From an uncultured Allofournierella sp. (lineage in GTDB: Bacteria > Bacillota > Clostridia > Oscillospirales > Ruminococcaceae), in NCBI GenBank assembly GCA_944382775.1, contig CALWNI010000005.1, positions 1 through 64,000 on the forward strand: 64,000 nt of DNA. Reading direction: 5' to 3'. This document shows positions 36,281 through 45,451 of this stretch, in pieces. Both the position numbers and the translations under genes were made by a program. Every line of letters starts with the position of its first letter. The first letter of the stretch is position 1. The notes under the pieces were generated by a model that did not search any database, was not told where the DNA came from, and saw only the letters and a list, made by a program, of their open reading frames with translations.

Positions 36281-36995
36281 ATTGTGCAAGCAGTGCATCT
36301 GCTTGTTCTTGCGTTAAAACTTTATTAGAAACCATGCGCCGCAGCACCTGTTTCATGCGTTGTTTTGCCAGTTCCGGCTCTTGGTCCAGCGAATAGGCTG
36401 ACGGTGCGTTGGGCAGCCCTGCCAGCATTACACATTCATAGTTGGTTAATTGCTGGGGCTTTTTTTGATAGTAGCCCATTGCTGCATCATAGATCCCATA
36501 ATAACCGCTGCCGAAATAAATCGTATTCACATACAGCTCAAAAATTTCTTCTTTGCTGTAATGTGATTCCAAATCCCATACTGCAAATACTTCGGCTGCT
36601 TTACGCTCCAGTTTCTTTTCTTGCGTAAACAGCAAATTTTTAGCCACCTGCTGGGTGATGGTACTACCGCCCTGCGCAAAAGAACCTTCTTTAATGTTAT
36701 AAAGAACCGCTCGCCCAATTGCAATAAAATCTAAACCATGATGCTGATAAAACCGATGGTCTTCTACCGAAATTACCGCATCGATATAAGTTTGCGGCAA
36801 ATCTTGGTATTTTATAAAATGTTCATCGCTTTGAATTGCTTCAATTCGTTGTTTCAGCGGTGTTTGCTCTATGCTTTCTTTATACAAAGAATAACCCTTT
36901 ACACCAAGCACGCCTGCAACAAGAACTGCCGCACACATTGCCAATAAGCCGAGAAGAAGCATAACGGACAAGAAACCTTTCAGAAATCTCCCCAT
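36279..36995 (-). CDS. Monofunctional peptidoglycan glycosyltransferase (GT51)
   Basis: This 238-residue enzyme has an N-terminal membrane helix (about 8-32) and a GT51 domain. The catalytic glutamate motif is SVEDHRFYQHHG, followed by GGSTITQQVAKNL, ERKAAEVF.AW and ELYVNTIYFG. These motifs polymerise lipid II into glycan strands; the transpeptidase domain of class A PBPs is absent, so it is MtgA/SgtB-like. The ATG at 36995 follows GGAGGAGGAG. Transcribed alone. Confidence 0.93.
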   Translation of the reverse strand: MGRFLKGFLSVMLLLGLLAMCAAVLVAGVLGVKGYSLYKESIEQTPLKQRIEAIQSDEHFIKYQDLPQTYIDAVISVEDHRFYQHHGLDFIAIGRAVLYNIKEGSFAQGGSTITQQVAKNLLFTQEKKLERKAAEVFAVWDLESHYSKEEIFELYVNTIYFGSGYYGIYDAAMGYYQKKPQQLTNYECVMLAGLPNAPSAYSLDQEPELAKQRMKQVLRRMVSNKVLTQEQADALLAQ

Positions 36996-37093
36996 AAAAC
37001 ACTCCTCCTCCATTTTGTTTTATTTTATTATACCAATTTCATGGTTTGATACATGAATAAACTATTTCCTATTTGTGAGAAAATTTCACAATT

Positions 37094-37318
37094 TTATTCC
37101 GGCTTATAATTCATCATAATCGCTTTTACTTTTTCAATGCTTTCCGGCTTAATCAGCTCCAGCATTTTGGGGATAAAAGCCATCAGATATTCTTGATTGA
37201 AGGTGCCTTCTTTTTGCTTTTGAAATGCTTCATCCAATAATTTTTTTGCCTTCAACAAATTTTTAGGCTCGATATTCTCCATAATAAATGCCAAAAATTT
37301 CTGTTGTCCTTCGTTCAT
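37094..37318 (-). CDS. 74-residue helical protein of unknown function
   Basis: The sequence is charged, predicted all-helical and has an internal two-fold pattern: IEPKNLLKAKKLLDEAF and IKPESIEKVKAIMM resemble each other in spacing. AAGGAG lies 9 nt before the ATG, and the frame ends in a short region before the GT51 gene start. No cysteine, signal peptide or membrane segment. I do not recognise a family; it could be a small DNA- or protein-binding helical bundle. Confidence 0.65.
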   Translation of the reverse strand: MNEGQQKFLAFIMENIEPKNLLKAKKLLDEAFQKQKEGTFNQEYLMAFIPKMLELIKPESIEKVKAIMMNYKPE

Positions 37319-37428
37319 TGTTTGTTCTCCTTATTTTGCTATGGAATCTTATGCCTGTATCGGCATTAAGTTCGTTCTATATTACCATAAAAAACACGCT
37401 ATGTATAGCGCATTTCAACCGGTAACGA

Positions 37429-37477
37429 AAAAAGCGTTTGCCAGGTCTACATGACCCATTTACAGCAAACGCTTTTT
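37429..37477 (-). terminator. Terminator of the alpha-galactoside operon
   Basis: The stem AAAAAGCGTTTGC pairs with GCAAACGCTTTTT around a loop of about 22 nt. It sits just past the AraC stop. Confidence 0.8.
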
Positions 37478-37488
37478 ATTAGGACAAT

Positions 37489-38367
37489 TTAGTCTTCGCG
37501 AGGGATGCGCTGTTTGCGTACCTGCTCATCGTTGGCGCGCCACGTTCTTGGTGAAACACCAATTTCTTTTTTGAATACCTTGGAAAAATGCAGCGGGTTT
37601 GGATAACCTACCATGGCTGCAATTTGGCCAATGGAATAATCTGCGGTTCGCATTAACTCCATGCTTTTTGCAAGGCGAAACCGAATCAGATACTCTTGTG
37701 GGGTACTGCCCATCACCTGACGGAACAAGCGACCAAAATAGGTACGGTTTAGATTGCATGCCGACGCTACTTGCTGCACATCAATATCTCTATGATAGTT
37801 TTGTGCAATAAAGTTCACTGCTTCTTGTACATAAAAACTCTTTTGCGATTGGTTTCTCACTTCGCGTCTTGTTGCAGAAGCCTGCATTAAAGCATCCAGC
37901 ATTAAATATAAGTGCCCCATTAAATACATAGGCGATGCATCTTTGCTGCGGCCAATGGCCTCCATTTCTTGCTGAACCGGCTGATGCAGCGATGCCGAAC
38001 GGCTGCGGTAAATGGGATGCTGTTGATCCAAGCCCGCTTGTTCCAAGCGTTTTTGCGCCTGAATGCCGTCAAATTCTACCCATGCATAGGTCCAGGGGTC
38101 TGTGCTGTCTGCCCAATAGGTATTTACCTGACCCGGACAAATCAAAAAACCATTTCCTGCCGACAATTCATACTCTCGGTCAATGCCATCCGCATCTGCA
38201 CTGCGCAGCACACCTTTTCCGGATAAAACCAGATGAAACAGGTAATGATTGCGCACAGCCGGGCCAAATGAGTGCATTGGTTTGCAGGCTTCCCAACCAT
38301 ATTGAAAAATGGATAAATCCACAAAGTTTTCGTTGGGAAAAATAGAAAATGAATAGTTGTTGTCCAT
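37489..38367 (-). CDS. AraC-family transcriptional regulator of the alpha-galactoside operon
   Basis: The 292-residue protein has an N-terminal cupin-like sugar-binding domain (FHLVLSGKGVLR, GFLICPGQVNTYWAD) and a C-terminal double HTH. The HTH region contains VQQVASACNLNRTYFGRLFRQVMGSTP and SIGQIAAMVGYPNPLHFSKVFKKEIG. It is close to MsmR/RafR-type activators of raffinose operons. GGAGG precedes the ATG. It starts 24 bp after the GH36 gene, so it is last in the operon and probably senses a galactoside and activates the binding-protein promoter. Confidence 0.92.
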   Translation of the reverse strand: MDNNYSFSIFPNENFVDLSIFQYGWEACKPMHSFGPAVRNHYLFHLVLSGKGVLRSADADGIDREYELSAGNGFLICPGQVNTYWADSTDPWTYAWVEFDGIQAQKRLEQAGLDQQHPIYRSRSASLHQPVQQEMEAIGRSKDASPMYLMGHLYLMLDALMQASATRREVRNQSQKSFYVQEAVNFIAQNYHRDIDVQQVASACNLNRTYFGRLFRQVMGSTPQEYLIRFRLAKSMELMRTADYSIGQIAAMVGYPNPLHFSKVFKKEIGVSPRTWRANDEQVRKQRIPRED

Positions 38368-38391
38368 GGGTCCTCCATTGGTGCAAAAGGG

Positions 38392-40587
38392 TTAGGATTC
38401 GCTTTTACGAACCAGCATAAACTGCATGGCGCGATAATCTCCGCCCTCATTCGGCAGCGGAATACCGCCATACATCAAAACATCGCCACGCATTTCTTCT
38501 TTTCCGTTTACCGTATAAATCGCATCCGGCAGCAATCCATAGGGATATACGGTTGTAAACGCTGCATTGGAGCGTGCCATGCCGGTAACAACGGTTACCA
38601 GTGCACGGGAGCCGTCTTCGGCAGTATGCTGCCATGCAGTAAAGGGACCGGGCTCAAACGGATTGGTCAAACGCTCGTACAGACCGGTTTGAATCAGGTC
38701 GTAGTATTCTTTAAAGGTTTCAATCTGCAAGCTCATGGTGTTGCGTTCCTCATCGGTCAGCTTGCAGGGGTCCAGCTCGTAACCAAATGTACCGGACATT
38801 GCTACGGCTGCTCTGGTATTCATCGGAGTAATGCGGTGTGTTTGTTCATTGGGCACAGCCGATACGTGCGAGCCTACGGTGCTAACCGGATAGCAGAACG
38901 ATGTGCCGTATTGCAGCAGCAAACGGTCCATTGCATCGGTGTTATCACTTGCCCAAATCTGGGGGCTGTAATACAGCATACCACAGTCAAAGCGACCGCC
39001 GCCACCGCTGCATCCCTCCAACAGAATGTTGGGGAAATCCTTGCGGAACTGTTCCAACATTGCATACAGGCCCAATACATAACGATGGTAAACCTCACCT
39101 TGGCGGCCTGCCGGCAATGCTGCCGACCAAACATCGGTTAAGCTGCGGTTCATATCCCATTTTACATAGGTGATATTGGCACTGGAAAGAACCTTCTTAA
39201 TCTGTGCATATACATGCTTCCAAACTTCCTCACGGGAGAAGTCCAGCACCAACTGGCTGCGGCTGCGGGTAAAGGGACGGCCGGGAATTTGCAGAGCCCA
39301 ATCGGGATGCTCTTTATAAAGCTGGCTATCCTCGTTAATCATCTCCGGCTCAATCCAAATGCCGAAATCCAGACCCATTGCGTTAATTTTTTCTACCAAC
39401 GGAGCCAAACCACCGGGCAATTTTTCCTCGTTTACAAACCAATCGCCCAAGCCCGCTTTGTCATCGTTGCGCTTGCCAAACCAGCCGTCATCCATAACCA
39501 GCAGTTCAATGCCTGCTTTTGCAGCATGACCTGCAATATCCAGCAGCTTATCCGAATCGAAATCAAAATAAGCAGCCTCCCAAGTGTTCAGTAGAACAGG
39601 GCGGCGACGATGTGCCCATGTGCCGTTGCACAAATTGTTACGGATTGCGCGATGGAACTGATGGCTCATGCCGGCAAAACCTTGATTGGAGAATACCATA
39701 GCAACTTCGGGTGCAACAAAGCTTTCGCCGGGCTCTACCATAAAGCGGAACTGCCAGGGAGAGATACCCATGGTAAAACGAGCGGTTTCAAACTGGGTAC
39801 GCTCTACCGATGCTTCAAAGTTGCCGCTGTATACCAAAACGGCACCCATGCACTGACCATGGTGCTCCCCTGCATCGGGGTCGCAAAGCATAACAAAGTT
39901 GTTGTGCTGGTGGCTTGTGGTACCACGAATGGAGCTAACCTGCTGAATACCGGGTGCAAGACGGCGGCGATGCGGATGACGCTCAGCGGTATGACGACCA
40001 TCAAAGGTGATGAAGTCCAGCTCGGCACGGTCCAAATCCAGGCACATGCTCATAACACGGTTCAAAGCCACAGGCTTAGTACCGCCGTTCTCAATGCGCA
40101 CTGCACGGGTAATCAAGTCCAGTTCTTCCATAACGCCATAGTACAGAACTGCACGCAGACCGGTAACAGGGTCTTGCAGCACAACCTCTAAGGTTTGTGC
40201 CTCATCCTCTTTGGCAAAGAATGTGGGCATTCCCTCCAACGAATATTTTCCCTGCTTAATGCTATGGGATACATAACGCATTTCTACCGCACGGCTTCCG
40301 TCGGCATTTTCCACTTCCAAAACAGGAATGCGGAAATCACCCACACCACTGGAAGGAAACTCCTGCGGCTGGGTATCCAACGAAAAGGTACGGGTATGAC
40401 CCTCGGCGTTGGGGTTGGGCGAAAAGCCACGGTCTGCTTCACGCAGACGATAGGCAAAGCTGCCGCCCCCCACACGGGGTCCATAATAAGTGTGCAACAA
40501 ATATCCGTGCGCGTCAACTACAAATTGATAACTTGTATTTTTTGTGTGCAGTGTAAACAATCTCTGGTCATCTTGATAACAAATCAT
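38392..40587 (-). CDS. Alpha-galactosidase, glycoside hydrolase family 36
   Basis: This 731-residue enzyme hydrolyses alpha-1,6-galactosides such as melibiose and raffinose. It has the N-terminal beta-supersandwich domain, then a (beta/alpha)8 barrel with MDDGWFGKRND, the nucleophile segment YVKWDMNRSL and the acid/base segment EGCSGGGGRFD. Length is typical of bacterial GH36. No signal peptide, so it is cytoplasmic and acts on imported sugar. I use the ATG at 40587 with GAGGG upstream. It lies 101 bp after the second permease, behind a terminator-like hairpin. Confidence 0.95.
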   Translation of the reverse strand: MICYQDDQRLFTLHTKNTSYQFVVDAHGYLLHTYYGPRVGGGSFAYRLREADRGFSPNPNAEGHTRTFSLDTQPQEFPSSGVGDFRIPVLEVENADGSRAVEMRYVSHSIKQGKYSLEGMPTFFAKEDEAQTLEVVLQDPVTGLRAVLYYGVMEELDLITRAVRIENGGTKPVALNRVMSMCLDLDRAELDFITFDGRHTAERHPHRRRLAPGIQQVSSIRGTTSHQHNNFVMLCDPDAGEHHGQCMGAVLVYSGNFEASVERTQFETARFTMGISPWQFRFMVEPGESFVAPEVAMVFSNQGFAGMSHQFHRAIRNNLCNGTWAHRRRPVLLNTWEAAYFDFDSDKLLDIAGHAAKAGIELLVMDDGWFGKRNDDKAGLGDWFVNEEKLPGGLAPLVEKINAMGLDFGIWIEPEMINEDSQLYKEHPDWALQIPGRPFTRSRSQLVLDFSREEVWKHVYAQIKKVLSSANITYVKWDMNRSLTDVWSAALPAGRQGEVYHRYVLGLYAMLEQFRKDFPNILLEGCSGGGGRFDCGMLYYSPQIWASDNTDAMDRLLLQYGTSFCYPVSTVGSHVSAVPNEQTHRITPMNTRAAVAMSGTFGYELDPCKLTDEERNTMSLQIETFKEYYDLIQTGLYERLTNPFEPGPFTAWQHTAEDGSRALVTVVTGMARSNAAFTTVYPYGLLPDAIYTVNGKEEMRGDVLMYGGIPLPNEGGDYRAMQFMLVRKSES

Positions 40588-40624
40588 AGTAACAATACCC
40601 TCATTTATTAAATAATAAAATAAA

Positions 40625-40663
40625 GCAAGGCAGCCCGGCCATATTGGCACAAGACCGCCTTGC
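40625..40663 (-). terminator. Intercistronic hairpin between permease and GH36 genes
   Basis: On the minus strand GCAAGGC pairs with GCCTTGC and is followed by TTTATTTTATTATTT. With only 7 bp and a long loop it may be a partial terminator that lowers GH36 and AraC expression relative to the transporter, or an mRNA-stability element. Confidence 0.5.
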
Positions 40664-40688
40664 CCGAAACAGCGATAGTATATGGAGA

Positions 40689-41531
40689 TTACTTGCCGCC
40701 GGTCATAGAGATACCCTCTACAAACTGCTTTTGGAAGATGAGATACAAAATCAGCATGGGAATCATAGCCAGCAAACTACCTGCCATAAGAACCGGATAG
40801 TTTGTTGTAAACTGACCCTTCAAGGTTGCCAAACCGGAGGAAAGTGTCATCATGGTAATGTCGGTGTTTACTACCAAAGGCCACATCAAGTCACCGTATG
40901 CAAACACGGCAGTGAATACCGTTAATGCAGCAACCGATGTACCGGTAAGCGGTGCCATAACCTTGGTAAAGGTCTGCCACTGGTTACAGCCGTCCAGATA
41001 AGCAGCTTCGCCGATTTCCTTGGGAATGCCCATGTAGCTTTGACGTAAGAAGAATGTGCCGAATGCACTTACCAAACCGGGGAACACCAATGCAAAGATG
41101 CTGTTGGTCAGGCTCAGTTTTGCCAGCATTTGATACTGGGGAATGATAAAGATTTGGCTGGGCATCATCATCTGCACCAGAATCAAGCCAAACAAAAACC
41201 CTTTAAAACGGAAGTTCAGCTTTGCGAATGCGTAGCCTGCCATAGAGCTGAACACCACTGCACAGATTACACGGAACAAAATCAGCAAAATGGTATTCAT
41301 GTACAGATTAAAGAAGGGCAAACTGGTAATTGCATAGGTAAAGTTTTCAAATACCGGATTTGCGGGCAGAATGGTAGGCGGAACCTGCATGCTTTCTGCC
41401 AATGTTTTCAGGCTGGTTAAAAGCATCCACACAAACGGAAAAATCATGATAACCGCGCCCAAAATCAAAAAGAAATAGGTCAGCACTTTGTTCAGCTGCA
41501 TCGAACGCTGTAGAGACTTTTCACTTTTCAT
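40689..41531 (-). CDS. Sugar ABC transporter permease, MalG/MsmG type
   Basis: The protein (280 residues) has six membrane segments. The EAA loop is EAAYLDGCNQWQTFTKVMAPL and the segment PSQIFIIPQYQML is characteristic of the CUT1 MalG group. It lies 15 bp after the MalF-type gene and works with it. No ATPase is encoded here; CUT1 systems often share a genome-wide MsmK ATPase. Confidence 0.93.
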   Translation of the reverse strand: MKSEKSLQRSMQLNKVLTYFFLILGAVIMIFPFVWMLLTSLKTLAESMQVPPTILPANPVFENFTYAITSLPFFNLYMNTILLILFRVICAVVFSSMAGYAFAKLNFRFKGFLFGLILVQMMMPSQIFIIPQYQMLAKLSLTNSIFALVFPGLVSAFGTFFLRQSYMGIPKEIGEAAYLDGCNQWQTFTKVMAPLTGTSVAALTVFTAVFAYGDLMWPLVVNTDITMMTLSSGLATLKGQFTTNYPVLMAGSLLAMIPMLILYLIFQKQFVEGISMTGGK

Positions 41532-41546
41532 TTTGTTTCTGCCTCC

Positions 41547-42434
41547 TTATACATCGTAGTTGACCCATTTTTTCTGGCCAATGAACTGAACAATTGTTAC
41601 AATACCAATCAACAGAATGGTCCACATACAAATTGCAGCGGCATAACCCTTGTTGCCTGCCACAAATGCTTCGCGGTAGAACAGATACATCAAGCTTTGT
41701 ACGTCCGGCAATACGGGGTTAGCGGTATCAATCATCATATAAATCAAATCGTATACCTTCAACGATGCCATCATACGCATGATCAGTGTAACAAACAGAG
41801 TGGGAGAAATCATGGGCAGTGTGATGCTGAAGAACTGACGGATCTTTCCTGCGCCATCGATTTCTGCTGCCTCGTAGTAAGTACGGCTAATGTTTTGCAA
41901 ACCGCTCAACAGCAATACTGCATCGTAGCCTACCGAGCTCCAAATGGCAACAATGGCACAGGCCAGCAGTGCCGTTGCCGGATTGGTCAGCCAGTTGATT
42001 TCGCGGCCAAGCAAGGTATTGATGATGCCGTACTGACCGTTAAACATCCAGCGCCAAACCATGCTGACTGCAGCGGGTGCCACAACCATGGGCAAAAAGT
42101 AAATGGCACGGAATCCGGACTTAAAGCGAACCTTGGCATTCAGCAACAGTGCCACCAGCAGGGCAATTGCCATGCCAACCGGAACGGTAAGAATACAAAA
42201 CCAAACCGTATTCCACGTAGCTTTCCAAAATTCGACACTGGAAAACATAGTAATGTAATTTTCTAAGCCCGCAAAGGTAGATTTTCCAAAAGTTTGTGTT
42301 TTGGAAAAGCTCAATCGTACGGTATCCAGCAAGGGATAATAGTTAAGAATCAGCAAGCCCAAAATGGTGGGTGCAATCATTAAATATGCCCAACGCTGTT
42401 CCCGCTTTTCTGCAAGCGTTTGTTTTTGGAACAT
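41547..42434 (-). CDS. Sugar ABC transporter permease, MalF/MsmF type
   Basis: This 295-residue protein has six membrane segments and the EAA loop YYEAAEIDGAGKIRQFFSITLPM. It belongs to the CUT1 MalF group, with the opening LMIAPTILGLLILNYYPL. GGAGAG precedes the ATG. It is the second gene of the operon and forms the transmembrane channel with the MalG-type partner. Confidence 0.93.
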   Translation of the reverse strand: MFQKQTLAEKREQRWAYLMIAPTILGLLILNYYPLLDTVRLSFSKTQTFGKSTFAGLENYITMFSSVEFWKATWNTVWFCILTVPVGMAIALLVALLLNAKVRFKSGFRAIYFLPMVVAPAAVSMVWRWMFNGQYGIINTLLGREINWLTNPATALLACAIVAIWSSVGYDAVLLLSGLQNISRTYYEAAEIDGAGKIRQFFSITLPMISPTLFVTLIMRMMASLKVYDLIYMMIDTANPVLPDVQSLMYLFYREAFVAGNKGYAAAICMWTILLIGIVTIVQFIGQKKWVNYDV

Positions 42435-42466
42435 TATGATGCTCTCCTCTCGATGATTTAAAATGA

Positions 42467-42492
42467 GGCACCGCTATGGATATAGCAGTGCC
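42467..42492 (-). promoter_or_regulatory. Intercistronic hairpin after the binding-protein gene
   Basis: GGCAC and GCTAT pair with ATAGC and GTGCC around GGAT, with one mismatch. Hairpins at this place often stabilise the binding-protein message so it is made in excess of the permeases. Confidence 0.6.
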
Positions 42493-42512
42493 CCGCCGTT
42501 TTGTTTTACAAA

Positions 42513-43811
42513 TTAGCCGTTTGCCTGGGCAATTGCATCGTTGATGATTTGATTCATGTTGGCCAAACCGGTATCGATGTCTACTGCACCGCTGTAAATT
42601 TTCAGCAACTCATCGGTGATCTTGCTCTTCCAGTTGGGACGAGATTTGTCGTTAACCGACTGTACGCTGTAGTCAAACATCTCGGTAAATACCGACACAT
42701 TCAGCTTGTAATCAAACTGATCAAAAGCGGATACCCAAGTATTTTCCAGACCTTCGTAAGCGGGAATTGCCACACCGCTTTCGCCCTGGATGCGCTGGCC
42801 TTCTTCGCTGCCTAAGAAACGCAGGAAGTCCAAAACAGTTTCGTTGTTTGCATTCTTTGCAGAAGTAGCATAGCTCAAGCCATTGGAGATGGTTGCACGA
42901 CCGTCGCCGCTTTCGGGGTTGGGGCATGCAGGCAGTACTGCAACGTCCCACTTACCCTGCATTTCGGGGTAGTTCTTCATCAGGCTCATCAAGTTCCAGT
43001 TGCCTTCAAGGTACATTGCACCCTGGCCGGAGAAGAATGCGTTACCGGGGGCAGTTTCTGCAAAATACTTTTGATCGGGGCACCAGTCATAGCTTTGCAG
43101 ACCAATGTAGAACTTCATTGCATCAATGGTTGCCTTTTGGTCAAAACCGGCTGCGGTTTTGTCATCGTTTAAGATGTAGCCGCCGTTTTGGTAAACAAAG
43201 TTCCAGTAACCCAGCTGGTCATCGGCATAGGCCATGTAGCCATACTTGCCGGTTTTTTCATAGATGGTTTGGCTGGCGCTTACCAGGTTATCCCAAGTCC
43301 AGGTTTCGTCGGGATATGCTACGCCTGCCTGGTCGAACATTTCTTTGTTGTATACCAGGCCTACGGTATCTTTGTCCTTGGGTACACCGTAGATCTTGCC
43401 ATCGCTGCCCTGTGCGTTGGAAAGAGAAATATCCGAGAAATGATCGGTGTAATAAGTAGTGCTTTCGCTGTCGTACAGATTGCTTAAATCTGCCAGCATG
43501 CCGTTATCGGCATACTGCAAAATGTAGTTGGTATGCATCCAGAATACATCGGGCAAAGTGTTGGAAGTTGCAGCAGCTTCCAGCTTAGTCCAGTATTCAT
43601 CCCAGCTGGTTACCTGAATTTCAACGGTAACGTCGGGATTCTTCTCGTGGTAGGCATCTGCAATTGCCTGCATACCATCACGCTGTGCGGTATCCCAAAT
43701 TTGCATGGTGATCACTCCGCTTTTTGCTGCAGAGCTACCGCCGCAAGCGGCTAAACTTAGTGCCAGCACTGCGCTCATCATTGCTGCCACAACGCGGGAA
43801 AAAATTTTCAT
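42513..43811 (-). CDS. Sugar ABC transporter substrate-binding lipoprotein (family 1)
   Basis: This 432-residue protein has a lipoprotein signal (MKIFSRVVAAMMSAVLALSL then AAC) and the family 1 solute-binding fold. Recognisable segments are ITMQIWDTAQRDG, VPKDKDTVGLVYNKEMF and AMYLEGNWNL. The genes around it (GH36, AraC) point to alpha-galactosides such as raffinose, stachyose or melibiose. The ATG at 43811 has AAGGAGAG upstream; the longer frame has 91 extra residues without signal-peptide character. It is the first gene of the operon. Confidence 0.92.
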   Translation of the reverse strand: MKIFSRVVAAMMSAVLALSLAACGGSSAAKSGVITMQIWDTAQRDGMQAIADAYHEKNPDVTVEIQVTSWDEYWTKLEAAATSNTLPDVFWMHTNYILQYADNGMLADLSNLYDSESTTYYTDHFSDISLSNAQGSDGKIYGVPKDKDTVGLVYNKEMFDQAGVAYPDETWTWDNLVSASQTIYEKTGKYGYMAYADDQLGYWNFVYQNGGYILNDDKTAAGFDQKATIDAMKFYIGLQSYDWCPDQKYFAETAPGNAFFSGQGAMYLEGNWNLMSLMKNYPEMQGKWDVAVLPACPNPESGDGRATISNGLSYATSAKNANNETVLDFLRFLGSEEGQRIQGESGVAIPAYEGLENTWVSAFDQFDYKLNVSVFTEMFDYSVQSVNDKSRPNWKSKITDELLKIYSGAVDIDTGLANMNQIINDAIAQANG

Positions 43812-43900
43812 GATTGACTGCTCTCCTTTTTCATAAATTTTAGAACGAAACCCTAATTGAATTTTTGCGAATGCTTTTGTCAACTCTATAGTAGATTTTT

Positions 43901-43928
43901 TTTGCAAACTGGTAAATGGTGGTTTGCA
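43901..43928 (-). promoter_or_regulatory. Candidate AraC-type operator: TTTGCA direct repeat
   Basis: TTTGCA occurs at 43901-43906 and 43923-43928, 22 bp apart on the same face, with partial extension (TTTGCAAACTGG / TTTGCAGTTTAA). A minus-strand TTGACA lies at 43883-43878, but no convincing -10 follows at 16-18 bp. The rest of 43930-44196 is AT-rich without a gene. Confidence 0.35.
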
Positions 43929-44196
43929 GTTTAAAATATGTATAAGTTCAACTTTTATCGCATTTATAGCATGTTCGATTGCATATATGTATATTCTATC
44001 CGTTTCATGGGTATTATTGCATATTTTTTTCGTACTTTTCAACGTAATAATTACGAAAATGCTACAATTATTGTATTTGAACAAAAACCACGTCTATTTT
44101 TTGTTCATATTTAACGTACAACCATGCACGTATGCAACTTATTTTTTTGAACTTTCTGCTTTCTATTTTACAAAAAAATCTTATAAAATTCCACAG

Positions 44197-44232
44197 AAAA
44201 AAGCCAAGCGGTAAAACGCTTGGCTTTTTTCT
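44197..44232 (-). terminator. Terminator of the hyd maturation operon
   Basis: The stem AAAAAAGCCAAGCG pairs perfectly with its complement around GTAAAA and touches the hydF stop codon. Confidence 0.92.
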
Positions 44233-45434
44233 TATAGCAATTTATTCAAATGTGGGAACGGTTCTATGCTGCGTTTTAAAATGCCCTGTAATTGGGCAAT
44301 TGCAATGCCATAATTGGTAAACGGCACCGCCGCATCTTGTGCACACTTTTGGCGGTATCGCATTTCGCGTTCGTTCAGCATACAGCCGCCGCAATGAATT
44401 ACCAATTTGTATTCCTGTAAATTCTCCGGAAAATCTCGGCCGGAGCTTGTTTCAATCTGCAATTCTTTTTGCGTATACTTGCGTAGCCATGCAGGAATTT
44501 TCACCGTGCCAATGTCATCGCACTGTCGGTGATGGGTACAGCCTTCCGAAATTAGCACCTTATCCCCGTCTTGCAGTGTGTCAATGGCACAAACCCCTTG
44601 TACTGCAACATCCAAAAATCCTTTGTAACGTGCCATAAGAATGGAAAACGAAGTAAGCGGTACCTCTGCAGGAACCATAGCACTGACCTTGCCAAACACC
44701 TGGCTATCGGTAATAACCAATGCCGGGGGTTTTGCCAATGCCTGCAATGTTTGCGGCAGTTCAAAATCTCTTGTGACCATAACCGACACGCCCGCATCCA
44801 GAAGATCGCGAATTACCTGCTGTTGCGGTAAAATCAATCGCCCTTTGGGAGCCGCCTTATCAATGGGAACCACCAGCACAACCACATCATTGGGCTGCAC
44901 CAAATCCGATGCCAAGGGCTGCTTTTTTTCATCCGTTTGCATCAAGCCGGCTATCTTCTCTTTTAATAGGGTGATGTTCTCCCCTGTTGCAGCACTTACC
45001 TGCAATGCCTCTTGCGAAATGTGATTTACCGGCGCTTGCAGGCAGTCTTTCTTATTATATACAAGCAGATACGGAAGTTCCTTTTTCTGGAACAGCGCAA
45101 TCAATTCTTCATCCGCCGGGCAAATGCCTACGGTTGCATCCACCACCAAAACCGCACAATCCACCCGATTTAGGATTTGCTTTGTTCGTGCAATTCGCTT
45201 TTGTCCTAGCGCACCCTCATCGTCAAAGCCCGGTGTATCGATGATTACCACAGGGCCTAAGGGCAGCAGCTCCATGGCTTTCTGCACCGGGTCGGTGGTA
45301 GTGCCTTTCACGTCAGACACCACGCTGATTTGCTGGCCGGTTACCGCATTCACCACGCTGGACTTACCTGCGTTTCGCTGCCCAAAAAAACCAATGTGAA
45401 TCCGTTCCGCCAGTGGTGTTTCATTTAGTCCCAT
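44232..45434 (-). CDS. hydF: [FeFe]-hydrogenase H-cluster maturation GTPase HydF
   Basis: The 400-residue HydF acts as the scaffold on which the di-iron subcluster is assembled and handed to apo-HydA. It has an N-terminal Era-like GTPase (GQRNAGKSSVVNAV, GTTTDPV, DTPGFDD, NKKD), a dimerisation domain, and a C-terminal cluster-binding domain. The latter has CTHHRQ and HCGGCM cysteines and histidines. It lies 17 bp after hydG. Confidence 0.97.
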   Translation of the reverse strand: MGLNETPLAERIHIGFFGQRNAGKSSVVNAVTGQQISVVSDVKGTTTDPVQKAMELLPLGPVVIIDTPGFDDEGALGQKRIARTKQILNRVDCAVLVVDATVGICPADEELIALFQKKELPYLLVYNKKDCLQAPVNHISQEALQVSAATGENITLLKEKIAGLMQTDEKKQPLASDLVQPNDVVVLVVPIDKAAPKGRLILPQQQVIRDLLDAGVSVMVTRDFELPQTLQALAKPPALVITDSQVFGKVSAMVPAEVPLTSFSILMARYKGFLDVAVQGVCAIDTLQDGDKVLISEGCTHHRQCDDIGTVKIPAWLRKYTQKELQIETSSGRDFPENLQEYKLVIHCGGCMLNEREMRYRQKCAQDAAVPFTNYGIAIAQLQGILKRSIEPFPHLNKLL

Positions 45435-45451
45435 TGTTGTTTCTCCTTTGC

